A DNA stretch of 64,000 bases from Rhodovulum sp. (GCA_020637615.1 JACKKC010000005.1:1-64000), one strand, 5' to 3'. Counted from the stretch's first letter, positions 8,141-16,344 are shown. Numbers and translations: made by a program. Notes: generated by a model not told the origin, from the letters alone.

Positions 8141-8680
8141 TCAGGCCGCACGGTCGAGCACCCTGCCGTTGGCGGGACCCTGGCCGCGCAGGGCGCCGAG
8201 ATGGTCGGCATAGCCCGCCGGCCCGCTTTCTCTCCGGGAGGATTGCGGCTCCCCGGGCGGATCGGACCGGATTTCGGCCGGCGGGCCACTGCCTGCCAGT
8301 CCGGCGATCAGCCCGGCCAGGCGTTCGCGCTCCCGGCCTGCAAGGGCATAGGCGCGGGCCCCGTCCTCCTTCAGGGGCTGCGGCGCCCCGAAATCGTGCC
8401 GGGACGCGCGCGCATCAGTCGGCGTGCCCGCGGCCTGGGACTCGGCGCCGCGCGGCACGAAGCCGTTTCCGGGCGCGGTCTGCGCGGTGGCGGCCGGCGC
8501 GACCGTGGCGGGCTCCCTGGGCCAGCCGGAGCCGCCCACGGGCGCCCCTGAAGGCTCCGGCGATGCCGAACCGGCGCCCGGACCCTCCGGTCCCGGCGCG
8601 CTGGCGCTCTGGCCCGGACCGGCATTGGCCTGCGGCGCGGCACGCCAGCCGAGGCCCAGCAATCCTCCCAACAGCGACAT
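8141..8680 (-). CDS. Hypothetical Ala/Gly/Pro-rich protein
   Basis: 179 aa, start ATG 8680 with a GGAAGG ribosome site. It opens with a short Gly/Leu-rich hydrophobic stretch (MSLLGGLLGLGW), followed by a long disordered Pro/Gly/Ser-rich region. A helical segment follows (YALAGRERERLAGLIAGLAG) and then the C-terminus ALRGQGPANGRVLDRAA. It may be surface-exposed or secreted, but no signal peptide is clear. A 12-bp perfect palindrome lies about 157 bp upstream. Function unknown. Confidence 0.5.
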   Translation of the reverse strand: MSLLGGLLGLGWRAAPQANAGPGQSASAPGPEGPGAGSASPEPSGAPVGGSGWPREPATVAPAATAQTAPGNGFVPRGAESQAAGTPTDARASRHDFGAPQPLKEDGARAYALAGRERERLAGLIAGLAGSGPPAEIRSDPPGEPQSSRRESGPAGYADHLGALRGQGPANGRVLDRAA

Positions 8681-8836
8681 GTCGCCTTCCCCTCGTGCAT
8701 GGCGTCCGATGCGCTCGACTCTATCATGGCGGCCATGGCCGGAAAGTCGGCCAAACCGGGACAGGGTAAATGCACCAGTATGTTCAGCTGGTTGGGGTGG
8801 AATATTGCCGACGTTTCTTAAGCGTCTTGCAGGGCG

Positions 8837-8848
8837 GGCAAATTTGCC
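8837..8848. promoter_or_regulatory. Perfect palindrome GGCAAATTTGCC
   Basis: A 12-bp perfect palindrome within the longer near-palindrome GGCGGGCAAATTTGCCGCC. It lies in the gap between the end of rutR and the start of the 179-aa ORF. It has the form of a dimeric repressor site. The bound protein is unknown. Confidence 0.35.
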
Positions 8849-8935
8849 GCCTTTGGGGTGTGCGGCTGCAAGGGGCGATTTTCGGCAGATCCGCCGCGTT
8901 AACCAGGGCGCACCGCGGGCTCGGTTTCGGCCGGC

Positions 8936-9559
8936 TCAGGGGGCGAGGGCGCGGGCGTAGAAATGCGTCAGGAATCGCTCGGCCTCGCTGAAGCGGGCCT
9001 CGTCGTCGGAGCCGAGCACGGCGCGGATCTGGACGTCGAAATCGGCGTAATGCTGCGTCACCGCCCAGATCGAGAAGATCAGATGGTAGGGATCGACCGG
9101 CGCGATCAGCCCGTCGCGCGCCCAGCCGCGGATCACCTGCGCCTTCTCGTCGACGAGCGCGCGCAGGGGGCCGCGGATCATCGTCCCGATGCGCGGGGCG
9201 CCCTGGAGGATCTCGCCGGCGAAGAGGCGGCTCTCGCGGGGATAGTCGCGCGACATCCTGAGCTTGCGCCGGACATAGGCGCCGATCTCCGCCTGCGGGT
9301 CGCCCGCCGGATCCAGCCGGCGCAGCGGCTCGAGCCAGGTGTCGAGCAGGCGGGCGAGCAGCATGCCGTGCACGTCTTCCTTGGAGGCGAAGTAATAGAG
9401 CAGGTTCGGCTTGGAGATGCCGGCGGCCTCGGCGATCTGGTCGAGGGTGGCGCCGCGAAAGCCCTCGGTGGCGAAGACCTCGAGCGCGGCGCCGAGGATC
9501 GCCTCGGTCTTGGCGCGCTGGATGCGGGTGGGGTTCTTGCGCGAGGCGGCCCGGGTCAT
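8936..9559 (-). CDS. rutR: TetR-family pyrimidine regulator RutR
   Basis: 207 aa from ATG 9559. The N-terminal helix-turn-helix is clear (ILGAALEVFATEGFRGATLDQIAEAAGISKPNLLYYFASKE-type; key core LDQIAEAAGISKPNLLYYF). The ligand domain has the RutR look (ILQGAPRI, WAVTQHYADFDVQIRAVLG). RutR senses uracil and controls pyrimidine catabolism. It is divergent from the transaminase gene, and a near-consensus RutR box lies in the 153-bp space between them, so autoregulation is likely. An ORF extension to 9646 would run over the operator and is not favoured. Confidence 0.9.
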   Translation of the reverse strand: MTRAASRKNPTRIQRAKTEAILGAALEVFATEGFRGATLDQIAEAAGISKPNLLYYFASKEDVHGMLLARLLDTWLEPLRRLDPAGDPQAEIGAYVRRKLRMSRDYPRESRLFAGEILQGAPRIGTMIRGPLRALVDEKAQVIRGWARDGLIAPVDPYHLIFSIWAVTQHYADFDVQIRAVLGSDDEARFSEAERFLTHFYARALAP

Positions 9560-9630
9560 GCGGCCCGAGCCGGCGGGAGGGGTTCCTGAAATCCGCTTGA
9601 CGCTTGCGCCATGGGTGGTAGCGTCCAAAT

Positions 9631-9646
9631 TTGACCGTCTGGTCAT
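9631..9646. promoter_or_regulatory. RutR box between rutR and the transaminase gene
   Basis: TTGACCGTCTGGTCAT matches the RutR consensus TTGACCANNTGGTCAA at 12 of 14 defined positions and is a clear inverted repeat. It is 72 bp upstream of rutR and 67 bp upstream of the transaminase start, the right position to repress both. The TTGACC half may also overlap a -35 element. Confidence 0.75.
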
Positions 9647-9712
9647 AAAGCACCAACCGTCCGGGCCGGTCGAGCCGAAATCGCTGGCGGGGCGTATTCA
9701 GGAAAGCCCGTA

Positions 9713-11041
9713 ATGTCCCACCGCTCCGCCGCCGCGCCGAATGACCTTCGCGCGTTCTGGATGCCATTCACCGCCAACCGGCAGTTCAAGAAGGCACCGC
9801 GGCTCCTGGTGGGGGCGAAGGACATGCATTACACCACCTCCGACGGGCGGCAGGTGCTGGACGGCACCGCCGGGCTCTGGTGTTGCAACGCCGGGCATTG
9901 CCGGCCGCGGATCACGGCGGCGATCGCCGAGCAGGCGGCGGAGATGGATTACGCGCCGGCCTTCCAGGTGGGGCATCCCAAGGCCTTCGAGCTGGCCAAC
10001 CGGCTGATCGGCATCGCGCCCGAGGGTATGGAGCATGTCTTCTACGCCAATTCCGGCTCCGAGGCGGTGGAGAGCGCGCTGAAGATCGCCATCGCCTATC
10101 AGCGGGCGATCGGGCAGGGCTCGCGGACCCGGCTGATCGGGCGCGAGCGCGGCTATCACGGGGTGAATTTCGGCGGCATCTCGGTGGGCGGCATCGTCTC
10201 GAACCGCAAGGTCTTCGGCACGCTGCTCACCGGCGTCGACCACCTGCCGCATACCCACGACCTGAAGCGCAACGCCTTCTCGAAGGGCCAGCCGGAGCAC
10301 GGGGCGGAGCTCGCCGACGAGCTGGAACGGATCGTGGCGCTGCACGACGCCTCGACCATCGCGGCGGTGATCGTGGAGCCGGTGGCGGGCTCCACGGGCG
10401 TGCTGATCCCGCCGAAGGGCTACCTCCAGCGGCTCCGCGACATCTGCACGAAGCACGGGATTCTCCTGATATTCGATGAGGTTATCACCGGATTCGGCCG
10501 GACGGGCGCGGCCTTCGGCTCGGAGAAATACGGCGTGACGCCGGACATGATCACCTGCGCCAAGGGGCTGACCAACGGGGTGATCCCGATGGGGGCGGTG
10601 CTGACCTCGGCCGCGATCCACGACGCCTTCATGTCGGGGCCCGAGCACATGATCGAGCTCTTCCACGGCTATACCTATTCGGGCAATCCGATCGCCGCCG
10701 CGGCGGGGCTGGCGAGCCTCGAGACCTATGGCGAGGAAGGGCTCTTCACCCGGGCGGCGGAGCTGGCGCCGCATTGGGAGGCGGCGCTGCATTCGCTGGC
10801 CGATTGCCCGCATGTGATCGACATCCGCAACGAGGGGCTGATCGGCGCGGTGGAGCTGGCGCCGATCCCGGGCGAGCCGACCAAGCGCGCCTTCCAGGCG
10901 TTCCTCGCGGCCTTCGAGGCGGGCGTCCTGATCCGCACCACCGGCGACATCATCGCGCTCTCGCCGCCGCTGATCGTCTCGGAGGCGCAGATCGACGAGC
11001 TGATCGGCACGCTGCGGCGGGTGCTGGAGAGGCTCGCGTGA
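9713..11041 (+). CDS. Omega-amino acid:pyruvate aminotransferase (class III)
   Basis: 442 aa, the full length of omega-amino acid transaminases. It starts with the typical DLRAFWMPFTANRQFK, has YANSGSEAVESALKIA (cofactor phosphate region), LIFDEVITGFGRTG (PLP-pyridine Asp) and MITCAKGLTNGVIPMGAV (Schiff-base Lys). The likely reaction here is beta-alanine plus pyruvate to malonate semialdehyde plus alanine, the step after N-carbamoyl-beta-alanine cleavage. The pyrimidine context and the RutR box support this. The family is certain; beta-alanine as the main substrate is inferred. Confidence 0.93.
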   Translation: MSHRSAAAPNDLRAFWMPFTANRQFKKAPRLLVGAKDMHYTTSDGRQVLDGTAGLWCCNAGHCRPRITAAIAEQAAEMDYAPAFQVGHPKAFELANRLIGIAPEGMEHVFYANSGSEAVESALKIAIAYQRAIGQGSRTRLIGRERGYHGVNFGGISVGGIVSNRKVFGTLLTGVDHLPHTHDLKRNAFSKGQPEHGAELADELERIVALHDASTIAAVIVEPVAGSTGVLIPPKGYLQRLRDICTKHGILLIFDEVITGFGRTGAAFGSEKYGVTPDMITCAKGLTNGVIPMGAVLTSAAIHDAFMSGPEHMIELFHGYTYSGNPIAAAAGLASLETYGEEGLFTRAAELAPHWEAALHSLADCPHVIDIRNEGLIGAVELAPIPGEPTKRAFQAFLAAFEAGVLIRTTGDIIALSPPLIVSEAQIDELIGTLRRVLERLA

Positions 11042-11426
11042 TTGTCGAGGCCGATCAGGAGTTAACGCGCCTTCGTTGAGGCTGGATCCCGGCTGGAAAG
11101 TGGCTGGAATCCGGCTTGCCACTATTTTTGTCAGGAATGGGTGTTAACGCTGGCGCGAGCGACCGCTCTGGCGGCCGCCTTGGCGTGGAAGCGTGGGGAC
11201 GCAGGCGAAGTGGAAGCCGGGCGCCCGGTGCTGGGCGTGCGCCTGTGACGCCGCTAGGTCGCCCGTTCAGTGCAGGCGGCGTGTTCGGCAGCCGGCATGT
11301 CCCCGGTGGAGGTGCGGTGGCAGCTAAGTGCCGGGAGCGGACGTGAAGGGCGGGAAGCGGTTGTTCGCTGCGGGTGTCTTCATTCGGCACAACGAACTCA
11401 ATGCGGCCGTTATCGTCGGAGTCGGC
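11042..11426. other. Intergenic junction between the pyrimidine cluster and the CBASS island
   Basis: No supported gene. The composition changes across this 385-bp gap, from the high-GC style of the transaminase to the lower-GC style of the SLATT gene. Two GTTAACGC motifs occur (11061 and about 11144). Antisense ORFs here lack protein-like composition. It probably holds the left boundary of the inserted defence locus; no direct repeat marking the boundary was found by eye. Confidence 0.4.
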
Positions 11427-12008
11427 TCAGGTTTCTGTGCCTAGCCTTGGTCGTCCTACGGAGCGCTTCAGAGGCAGGGGCAAAAAGCAGTCAATCTCTT
11501 GATCTGAGAACGTCATGTCCTCCATGTTTTTCAGCCGGTCCTGCGCTTCCTCATACGCCTTTCCATCAGTCTGAGGCGCGCTCAAATAAAGAGCCGCGAG
11601 CATAGCCTGCAACTCGTCACGACGTTCAGCGGCTTGGTCGTGCGGCAGCTTCGGAAGATCAGTCAGCAGTGATTGATAGCATTCGCGAATGTTCCAGAGT
11701 CTTGCAGCAGCATCGCGATGCTTCTGCGCTGTGGCACCTGGATCGAAGTTCTTGAGATACGCCGCCACCAAGAGAGTTAGAAACGACAAGACCGCGGTCG
11801 TCACTTCAAAGAAGATTCCCTCCCGTACAACCACCGCTACGGCTCCGGCGCTCGTAAGCGCGGAAAGTATGATCTGAGCCCATTTGAAGACACGTAGACT
11901 CTCTGCGCAACGGTCAGCCATCTTTTCGTGCGTCTTGTGAGTGTACACAACCCGCCCAAAACACTCACGGATCTGGTCTTCGAAGGCGATGTCGTAGCTA
12001 GGCGGCAT
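11427..12008 (-). CDS. SLATT-domain 2TM effector of a CBASS system
   Basis: 193 aa from ATG 12008. An N-terminal helix (YDIAFEDQIRECFGRVVYTHKTHEK) leads into two adjacent membrane helices at about residues 42-61 (AQIILSALTSAGAVAVVV) and 66-86 (FFEVTTAVLSFLTLLVAA). A helical cytoplasmic domain follows (QKHRDAAARLWNIRECYQSLL). This is the SLATT architecture, predicted to form pores when a cyclic-nucleotide second messenger is sensed. The start overlaps the end of the CD-NTase gene by 11 nt, so coupled translation fits a two-gene CBASS operon. The domain call is by pattern; the exact SLATT subfamily is uncertain. Confidence 0.85.
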   Translation of the reverse strand: MPPSYDIAFEDQIRECFGRVVYTHKTHEKMADRCAESLRVFKWAQIILSALTSAGAVAVVVREGIFFEVTTAVLSFLTLLVAAYLKNFDPGATAQKHRDAAARLWNIRECYQSLLTDLPKLPHDQAAERRDELQAMLAALYLSAPQTDGKAYEEAQDRLKNMEDMTFSDQEIDCFLPLPLKRSVGRPRLGTET

Positions 12009-12360
12009 AGTCTTCGTCCTCGGCGTCTCGCACGCGGATCGGAACGCGGATCGTGTCGCGTGCGACAACCACGCCGCGGCTCACGGCATAGCATTCGACA
12101 AGGTGGTCCCCGCGGAAGTTTGTCGTCTCTCGACGCTCGGCACGCCCCTCGTCACGAAAGATCTGGCCACGGATCATATCGCGCCGCTCCGCTTCGTCGC
12201 CACGGTTCAGTACCTTCCAGTACAACTCCACCTCATCGGGCAGGTCCGACGCATCCGCTACGAAGAACCGAAGCTTCTTTTGTGGCCGGAGCACGCCGTA
12301 CTCCTCCAAGAGCTGCCGGAGCATCGTAGGTCGGAAGCCGTCCTGGGTAACCTCGCAGTT
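11998..12360 (-). pseudogene. CD-NTase 3' fragment (AGS-C sensor domain), cut off by the IS
   Basis: This part encodes the C-terminal region of the CD-NTase beginning at NCEVTQDGFRPTMLRQLLEE. It continues through KKLRFFVADASDLPDEVELYWKV and a beta-rich end (FRGDHLVECYAVSRGVVVARD). This is the adenylyl/guanylyl-cyclase and SMODS C-terminal sensor (AGS-C) domain that often ends CBASS nucleotidyltransferases. It is separated from its catalytic half by the IS at 12361-13637. Removing the IS plus one AGTT copy joins both halves in frame, total 1326 nt. The present ORF starts inside the IS and is unlikely to be well expressed. Confidence 0.85.
12357..12360. repeat. Target-site duplication AGTT, left copy
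   Basis: AGTT directly precedes the left IS end; the other copy is at 13638-13641. A 4-bp duplication is usual for the IS5 subgroup of the IS5 family. Confidence 0.8.
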
Positions 12361-13637
12361 GGATGCTTCTAAATACCTCGCCAAATCAGCCCTTTGATGA
12401 TTCAATCCGCTCCATGTTCGGGGATGGAGGGTTTGGTGGCGGGGCAGCCGGGTTTCTTTGATCTGGACGAGCGGTACGCGGCGCTGTCACGGACCGGCGA
12501 TCCGCTTGAGCGGCTTGCCGCGGTGGTGAATTTCGAGCTCTTCCGGGCCGATCTCGACGCGGCGCTGGCCCGCTCCGACCGGTCGAAGGGGGGCCGGCCG
12601 CCGATGGACGTGGTGATGATGTTCAAGGTGCTGGTGATCCAGGCGCTCTACGGGCTGGCGGACGAACAGACCGAATTCCAGATCAGGGACCGGCTGAGCT
12701 TCATGCGCTTCCTTTGCCTCGACCTGCACGGGCGGGTTCCGGACGCCCGCACGATCTGGCTGTTCCGCGAGCTGCTGACCAGGGCCAAGGCAATCGACGG
12801 TCTGTTCGCCCGCTTCGACGCGCATCTTCGCGACCGCGGCTACCTCGCCATGGGCGGGCAGATGATCGACGCCTCGATCGTCGCCGCGCCGCGCCAGCGC
12901 AACACCGACGCGGAGAAGGCGGACCTCAAGGCCGGCCGCATCCCGGAGGACTGGGCGGCGAACCCGGCGAAGCTACGCCAGAAGGACCGCGACGGACGCT
13001 GGACCCTGAAGCGGGGACGGCGCAAGCGGAAGACCGACGGCACGCCGATGATGGAGATCGCCACCCCGGTCTACGGATACAAGTCGCACATCGGCGTCGA
13101 CCGCCGTCACCGGTTCATTCGCACCTGGTCGGTGACCGACGCGGCCCGGCACGACGGGCGCGAGTTGCCAGGGCTGCTGGACCGGAGCAACACAGGCTCA
13201 TCGGTCTGGGCCGACACCGCGTATCGATCCGCCAAGAACGAAAAGCGCATCGCCAGAGCGGGGCTGGTCTCGAGAGTCCACTTCCGCAAGCCGCCCGGGA
13301 AGCCCATGCCCGAGCCGAAGCAGCGCGCCAACGCCGCCCGATCGCGGGAACGGTCCGGCGTCGAGCATGTCTTCGCCGACCAGAAACATCGCATGGGCCT
13401 GTTCGTCCGCAGCATCGGCATCACCAGAGCCCGCACCAGGATCGGCCTCGCCAACATCGCCTGCAACATGCGTCGGCTTCTGTTCTTGGAGACAACAACG
13501 GCCGCGCCGGCATAACGGCAAACGACCCCAGCCGGAGGATCTCGGAACGCCAAGCGTACTCGCGTGAGACACGGCCCGGTCGCAGGCCGCCGATGAGCCA
13601 GGCAACGAACATCGATCAATGGAAAATAGAAGTGTCC
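12361..13637 (+). mobile_element. IS5-family insertion sequence, 1277 bp, intact
   Basis: Both ends carry imperfect terminal inverted repeats: left GGATGCTTCTAAATACC and right (complement) GGACACTTCTATTTTCC, 13 of 17 identical. The element is flanked by AGTT direct repeats and holds one DDE transposase gene on the plus strand, opposite to the CD-NTase it interrupts. Size, ends, 4-bp duplication and transposase all fit the IS5 group. It looks complete and recently inserted, because the two target copies are identical and the host gene can be rejoined in frame. Confidence 0.92.
12397..13515 (+). CDS. IS5-family DDE transposase
   Basis: About 372 aa. The N-terminal GQPGFFDLDERYAALSRTGD and GGRPPMDVVMMFKVLVIQ segments are typical of IS5-group transposases. 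The DDE residues are visible in QMIDASIVAAP (first Asp), SSVWADTAYRS (second Asp) and SGVEHVFADQKHRMGL (Glu). ATG 12397 is the most upstream ATG; ATG 12421 and a TTG at 12394 are alternatives. The frame is open throughout, so the element may be active. Confidence 0.93.
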   Translation: MIQSAPCSGMEGLVAGQPGFFDLDERYAALSRTGDPLERLAAVVNFELFRADLDAALARSDRSKGGRPPMDVVMMFKVLVIQALYGLADEQTEFQIRDRLSFMRFLCLDLHGRVPDARTIWLFRELLTRAKAIDGLFARFDAHLRDRGYLAMGGQMIDASIVAAPRQRNTDAEKADLKAGRIPEDWAANPAKLRQKDRDGRWTLKRGRRKRKTDGTPMMEIATPVYGYKSHIGVDRRHRFIRTWSVTDAARHDGRELPGLLDRSNTGSSVWADTAYRSAKNEKRIARAGLVSRVHFRKPPGKPMPEPKQRANAARSRERSGVEHVFADQKHRMGLFVRSIGITRARTRIGLANIACNMRRLLFLETTTAAPA

Positions 13638-13641
13638 AGTT
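13638..13641. repeat. Target-site duplication AGTT, right copy
   Basis: AGTT directly follows the right IS end and matches the copy at 12357-12360. Confidence 0.8.
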
Positions 13642-14604
13642 GATGCGAAGGTCGTATCGGATATCGACAGGGAATCTGTCTTCGACGAATTCCTCCGTAT
13701 TCCTGAAAACATGTGCGTATGCCGCGGCTTCTCCCGCTGCACTCTTTGTGGGAGCAGGATAGGTGTTGCCGAAGACATCTCGCCATTTCTGACGTTCGTT
13801 CTTCTGGCCACTTGCCTCGATCGCTTTAAGGCACAACTCGTAGGCCTTCTTTGCCTTGCGTTCAAAGCGCTTCTTCACACGAACGCGTTGGCGACTGCCC
13901 AGTGCCGCATATTCGGATTGTTCTGGTTGATCGGCCAGGAACTTGAAGAAATCCCGGCACATCCAGTCGTAGTAGTCGTAGCTCTTCGTATCGTAGTCGT
14001 CGGTCGACTCCAGGAAGTTGTACGCCAGCGTATCGATCAGGAGGCCGCCCATGGCGACACCGTGCTTGTTCTTCCAGGCACGGGCCATCTTGCACAAGCG
14101 ACGTAGATTGTGGTTCTTCAGCTCGTTGGCTTCTTTGATCGCATCAAGTTCAGCCTGGGGCTTCGTGATCTTCCATGATCCGCCATTGGCGGTGTCAGGA
14201 TACTTGTAGCTCCCATCTGCTAACTTGAAGGCTGGCATCACCTCGATGTGGAAGTCCTTGTAGAGCACCCTGACTACCAAGCGATCCACCTTTACGGTTG
14301 TCGAAGGGTATCGTCGCTTGATCGCGGCCCTCGCGTCTCTGAGGAGTTCATACTGCCGGCCGTCTTTGTAGGTTTCCCACTTCCCCGCTGGCATGATGTA
14401 GATCATGTCGAGGTCCGAGATACCTTTGATCGCTGTCCATCGACCATACGAACCAACTTGGAGACTATTCGCGGTCTTGGACTCCGTGTCGCGAAACTCC
14501 TTGTTCAATGCGGCTGTCACTTCGCCATATCGCGACCCAAACGTCACGGCGTTCTCAATCTTGATGTTGTCGAGAAAGGTCTTGAAGTCGTCCGAAATGC
14601 TCAT
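13638..14604 (-). pseudogene. CD-NTase catalytic part (CBASS), interrupted by the IS
   Basis: Starts at ATG 14604 with a GAGGAG ribosome site and gives 322 residues before the IS. The nucleotidyltransferase signature is intact: VGSYGRWTAIKGISDLDMIY has the GS pair at residues 51-52 and the metal-binding Asp64 and Asp66. The third acid is probably Glu121 in FHIEVMPAF. The helical SMODS domain follows (DIRYDLRIN is the last native stretch). CD-NTases make cyclic oligonucleotides on phage infection to activate an effector, here the SLATT protein. Beyond 13638 the frame continues into the IS to a stop at 13198, adding about 146 foreign residues in place of the AGS-C sensor. Confidence 0.88.
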
Positions 14605-14882
14605 GGGCTCCTCAAAATATGCTCTCCGTCGCAAGGGGCACAAATCTTCCTACATCCCCTTGTGGTCAGCTTGAATTCAGACCAAACATATAGTGGCGAG
14701 TCCAAGTGCTGCAAGGGCGGCTGCATATGTTCAGAATCGACCGCTAAATTGAGCGCCGGCTGCTTCTCCTCCGCCCGCGCCAGCATGCTCCGACTGGTGG
14801 CGAAGTCCGAGAGCGCCGTGCCGGTCTCGCCGTGCGCGTCGGTCAGGTCGAAGTGCGCCTGAAGTCTATCCTGCAAAGTCAC
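14601..14882 (-). CDS. Hypothetical ORF upstream of the CD-NTase
   Basis: 93 aa opening MTLQDRLQAHFDLTDAHGET. A helical first half (ALSDFATSRSMLARAEEKQ) looks protein-like. The second half (from about residue 45) does not, and may be the CBASS promoter region read as protein. It overlaps the CD-NTase start by 4 nt. It could be the remains of an older gene at the right edge of the island. No family is recognised. Confidence 0.3.
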   Translation of the reverse strand: MTLQDRLQAHFDLTDAHGETGTALSDFATSRSMLARAEEKQPALNLAVDSEHMQPPLQHLDSPLYVWSEFKLTTRGCRKICAPCDGEHILRSP

Positions 14883-15093
14883 ACAGCCATTCTTCTTGCC
14901 TCAGGTAACGACCACTTCAGGGACGCCGCGCCGCGGCGTCCAGCGCCCGGCGCCCGGCAGCTCAGGGCCAACTGCCGACCTCCAGCGGCCTGTGAACTCG
15001 AAGCGGTTTCGCGGGGCGGCTGGTCGCGGCGGACTTGCGTTCGGGCGGCGGGCGAACCTATCAAGGTCGGGAACCTGACGGGGAGGACGGTCG
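14883..15093. other. Right junction of the CBASS island
   Basis: About 210 bp between the ORF described above and the amidohydrolase gene. The sequence returns from moderate to high GC. No gene, RutR-like box or terminator could be recognised here. Confidence 0.35.
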
Positions 15094-16344
15094 ATGAATG
15101 CGCCTGGCGAGAACCTCAGGATCGACGGGGCCCGGCTCTGGGACTCGATCATGGAGATGGCCAAGATCGGGCCGGGGGTGGCGGGGGGCAACAATCGCCA
15201 GACCCTCACGGACGCGGATGGCGAGGGGCGGCGGCTCTTCAAGGCCTGGTGCGATGCCGCGGGGCTCGAGACCGGGGTCGATGCCATGGGCACGATGTTC
15301 GCGCGCCGCGAGGGGGCGGACCCGGAGGCGCTGCCGGTCTATGTGGGCAGCCATCTCGACACCCAGCCGACGGGCGGCAAGTACGACGGGGTGCTGGGGG
15401 TGCTGGGCGGGCTGGAGGTGATCCGCTCGCTGAACGACCTCGGCATCCGGACGCGGCATCCGATCGTGGTGACCAACTGGACCAACGAGGAGGGCACGCG
15501 CTTCGCCCCGGCGATGCTGGCGAGCGGGGTCTTCGCCGGGGTGCACGAACTCGACTGGGCCTATGGGCGCGAGGATGCCAAGGGGCTCAAGTTCGGGGAC
15601 GAGCTCGCGCGCATCGGCTGGAAGGGCGCGGAGGAGGTCGGCGCGCGGCGGATGCATGCCTTCTTCGAGCTGCATATCGAGCAGGGGCCGATCCTGGAGG
15701 CCGAGGGCGTCGATATCGGCGTCGTCACCCATGGGCAGGGGCTCTGGTGGCTGCAGGTGACCCTGACCGGCAAGGAGAGCCATACCGGCTCGACGCCCAT
15801 GGCGATGCGGCGCAACGCGGGCCTCGGCATGGCGCGGGTGACCGAGCTCGTGCATGCCATCGCCATGGAGAACCAGCCGGATGCGGTGGGGGCGATCGGG
15901 CATGTGGACGTCTATCCGAATTCGCGCAACGTGATCCCGGGGCGGGTGGTCTTCACCGTGGACATCCGCTCGCCCGACCGGGCGAAGCTCGACGGGATGA
16001 AGGCGCGGCTGGAGGCGGAGGCGCCGGCGATCGCCGCGGGTCTCGGGCTCGGCATCGAGATCGAGGTGGCGGGGCATTTCGACCCGGTGACCTTCGATCC
16101 GGGCTGCGTGGCCGCGGTGCGGGCGGCGGCGGAGCGGCTGGGCTATTCGCATCGGGACATCGTGAGCGGGGCCGGGCATGACGCCTGCTGGATCAACCGG
16201 GTGGCGCCGACCTCGATGGTGATGTGTCCCTGCGTCGACGGGCTGAGCCACAACGAGGCCGAGGAGATCTCGCCGGAATGGGCGGAGAAGGGCGCGAACG
16301 TGCTCTTTCACGCGGTGGTGGAGACGGCCGGCATCGTGGCCTGA
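15094..16344 (+). CDS. Zn-dependent amidohydrolase (N-carbamoyl-beta-alanine / allantoate amidohydrolase family)
   Basis: 416 aa, ATG 15094 with GGGGAGGA upstream. It is an M20-type metallo-hydrolase. Metal-site motifs are VGSHLDTQPTGGKYDGVLG (His and Asp), WTNEEGTRFAP (Glu pair) and FFELHIEQGP. The dimerisation domain contains HTGSTPMAMRRNAG, and the end has SGAGHDACWI. In this cluster it most likely cleaves N-carbamoyl-beta-alanine to beta-alanine, CO2 and ammonia (third step of reductive pyrimidine breakdown). The family also includes allantoate amidohydrolases and L-carbamoylases, so the substrate is inferred from context. Confidence 0.93.
   Translation: MNAPGENLRIDGARLWDSIMEMAKIGPGVAGGNNRQTLTDADGEGRRLFKAWCDAAGLETGVDAMGTMFARREGADPEALPVYVGSHLDTQPTGGKYDGVLGVLGGLEVIRSLNDLGIRTRHPIVVTNWTNEEGTRFAPAMLASGVFAGVHELDWAYGREDAKGLKFGDELARIGWKGAEEVGARRMHAFFELHIEQGPILEAEGVDIGVVTHGQGLWWLQVTLTGKESHTGSTPMAMRRNAGLGMARVTELVHAIAMENQPDAVGAIGHVDVYPNSRNVIPGRVVFTVDIRSPDRAKLDGMKARLEAEAPAIAAGLGLGIEIEVAGHFDPVTFDPGCVAAVRAAAERLGYSHRDIVSGAGHDACWINRVAPTSMVMCPCVDGLSHNEAEEISPEWAEKGANVLFHAVVETAGIVA

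Noticed and set aside
11055..11390. ORF of 111 codons left of the SLATT gene
   Set aside because: Pro/Arg/Ser-rich composition, no ribosome site, and no resemblance to CBASS ancillary proteins.
14248..14862. Plus-strand ORF of 204 codons antisense to the CD-NTase
   Set aside because: It is the shadow of the catalytic half, whose minus-strand reading has clear nucleotidyltransferase motifs.
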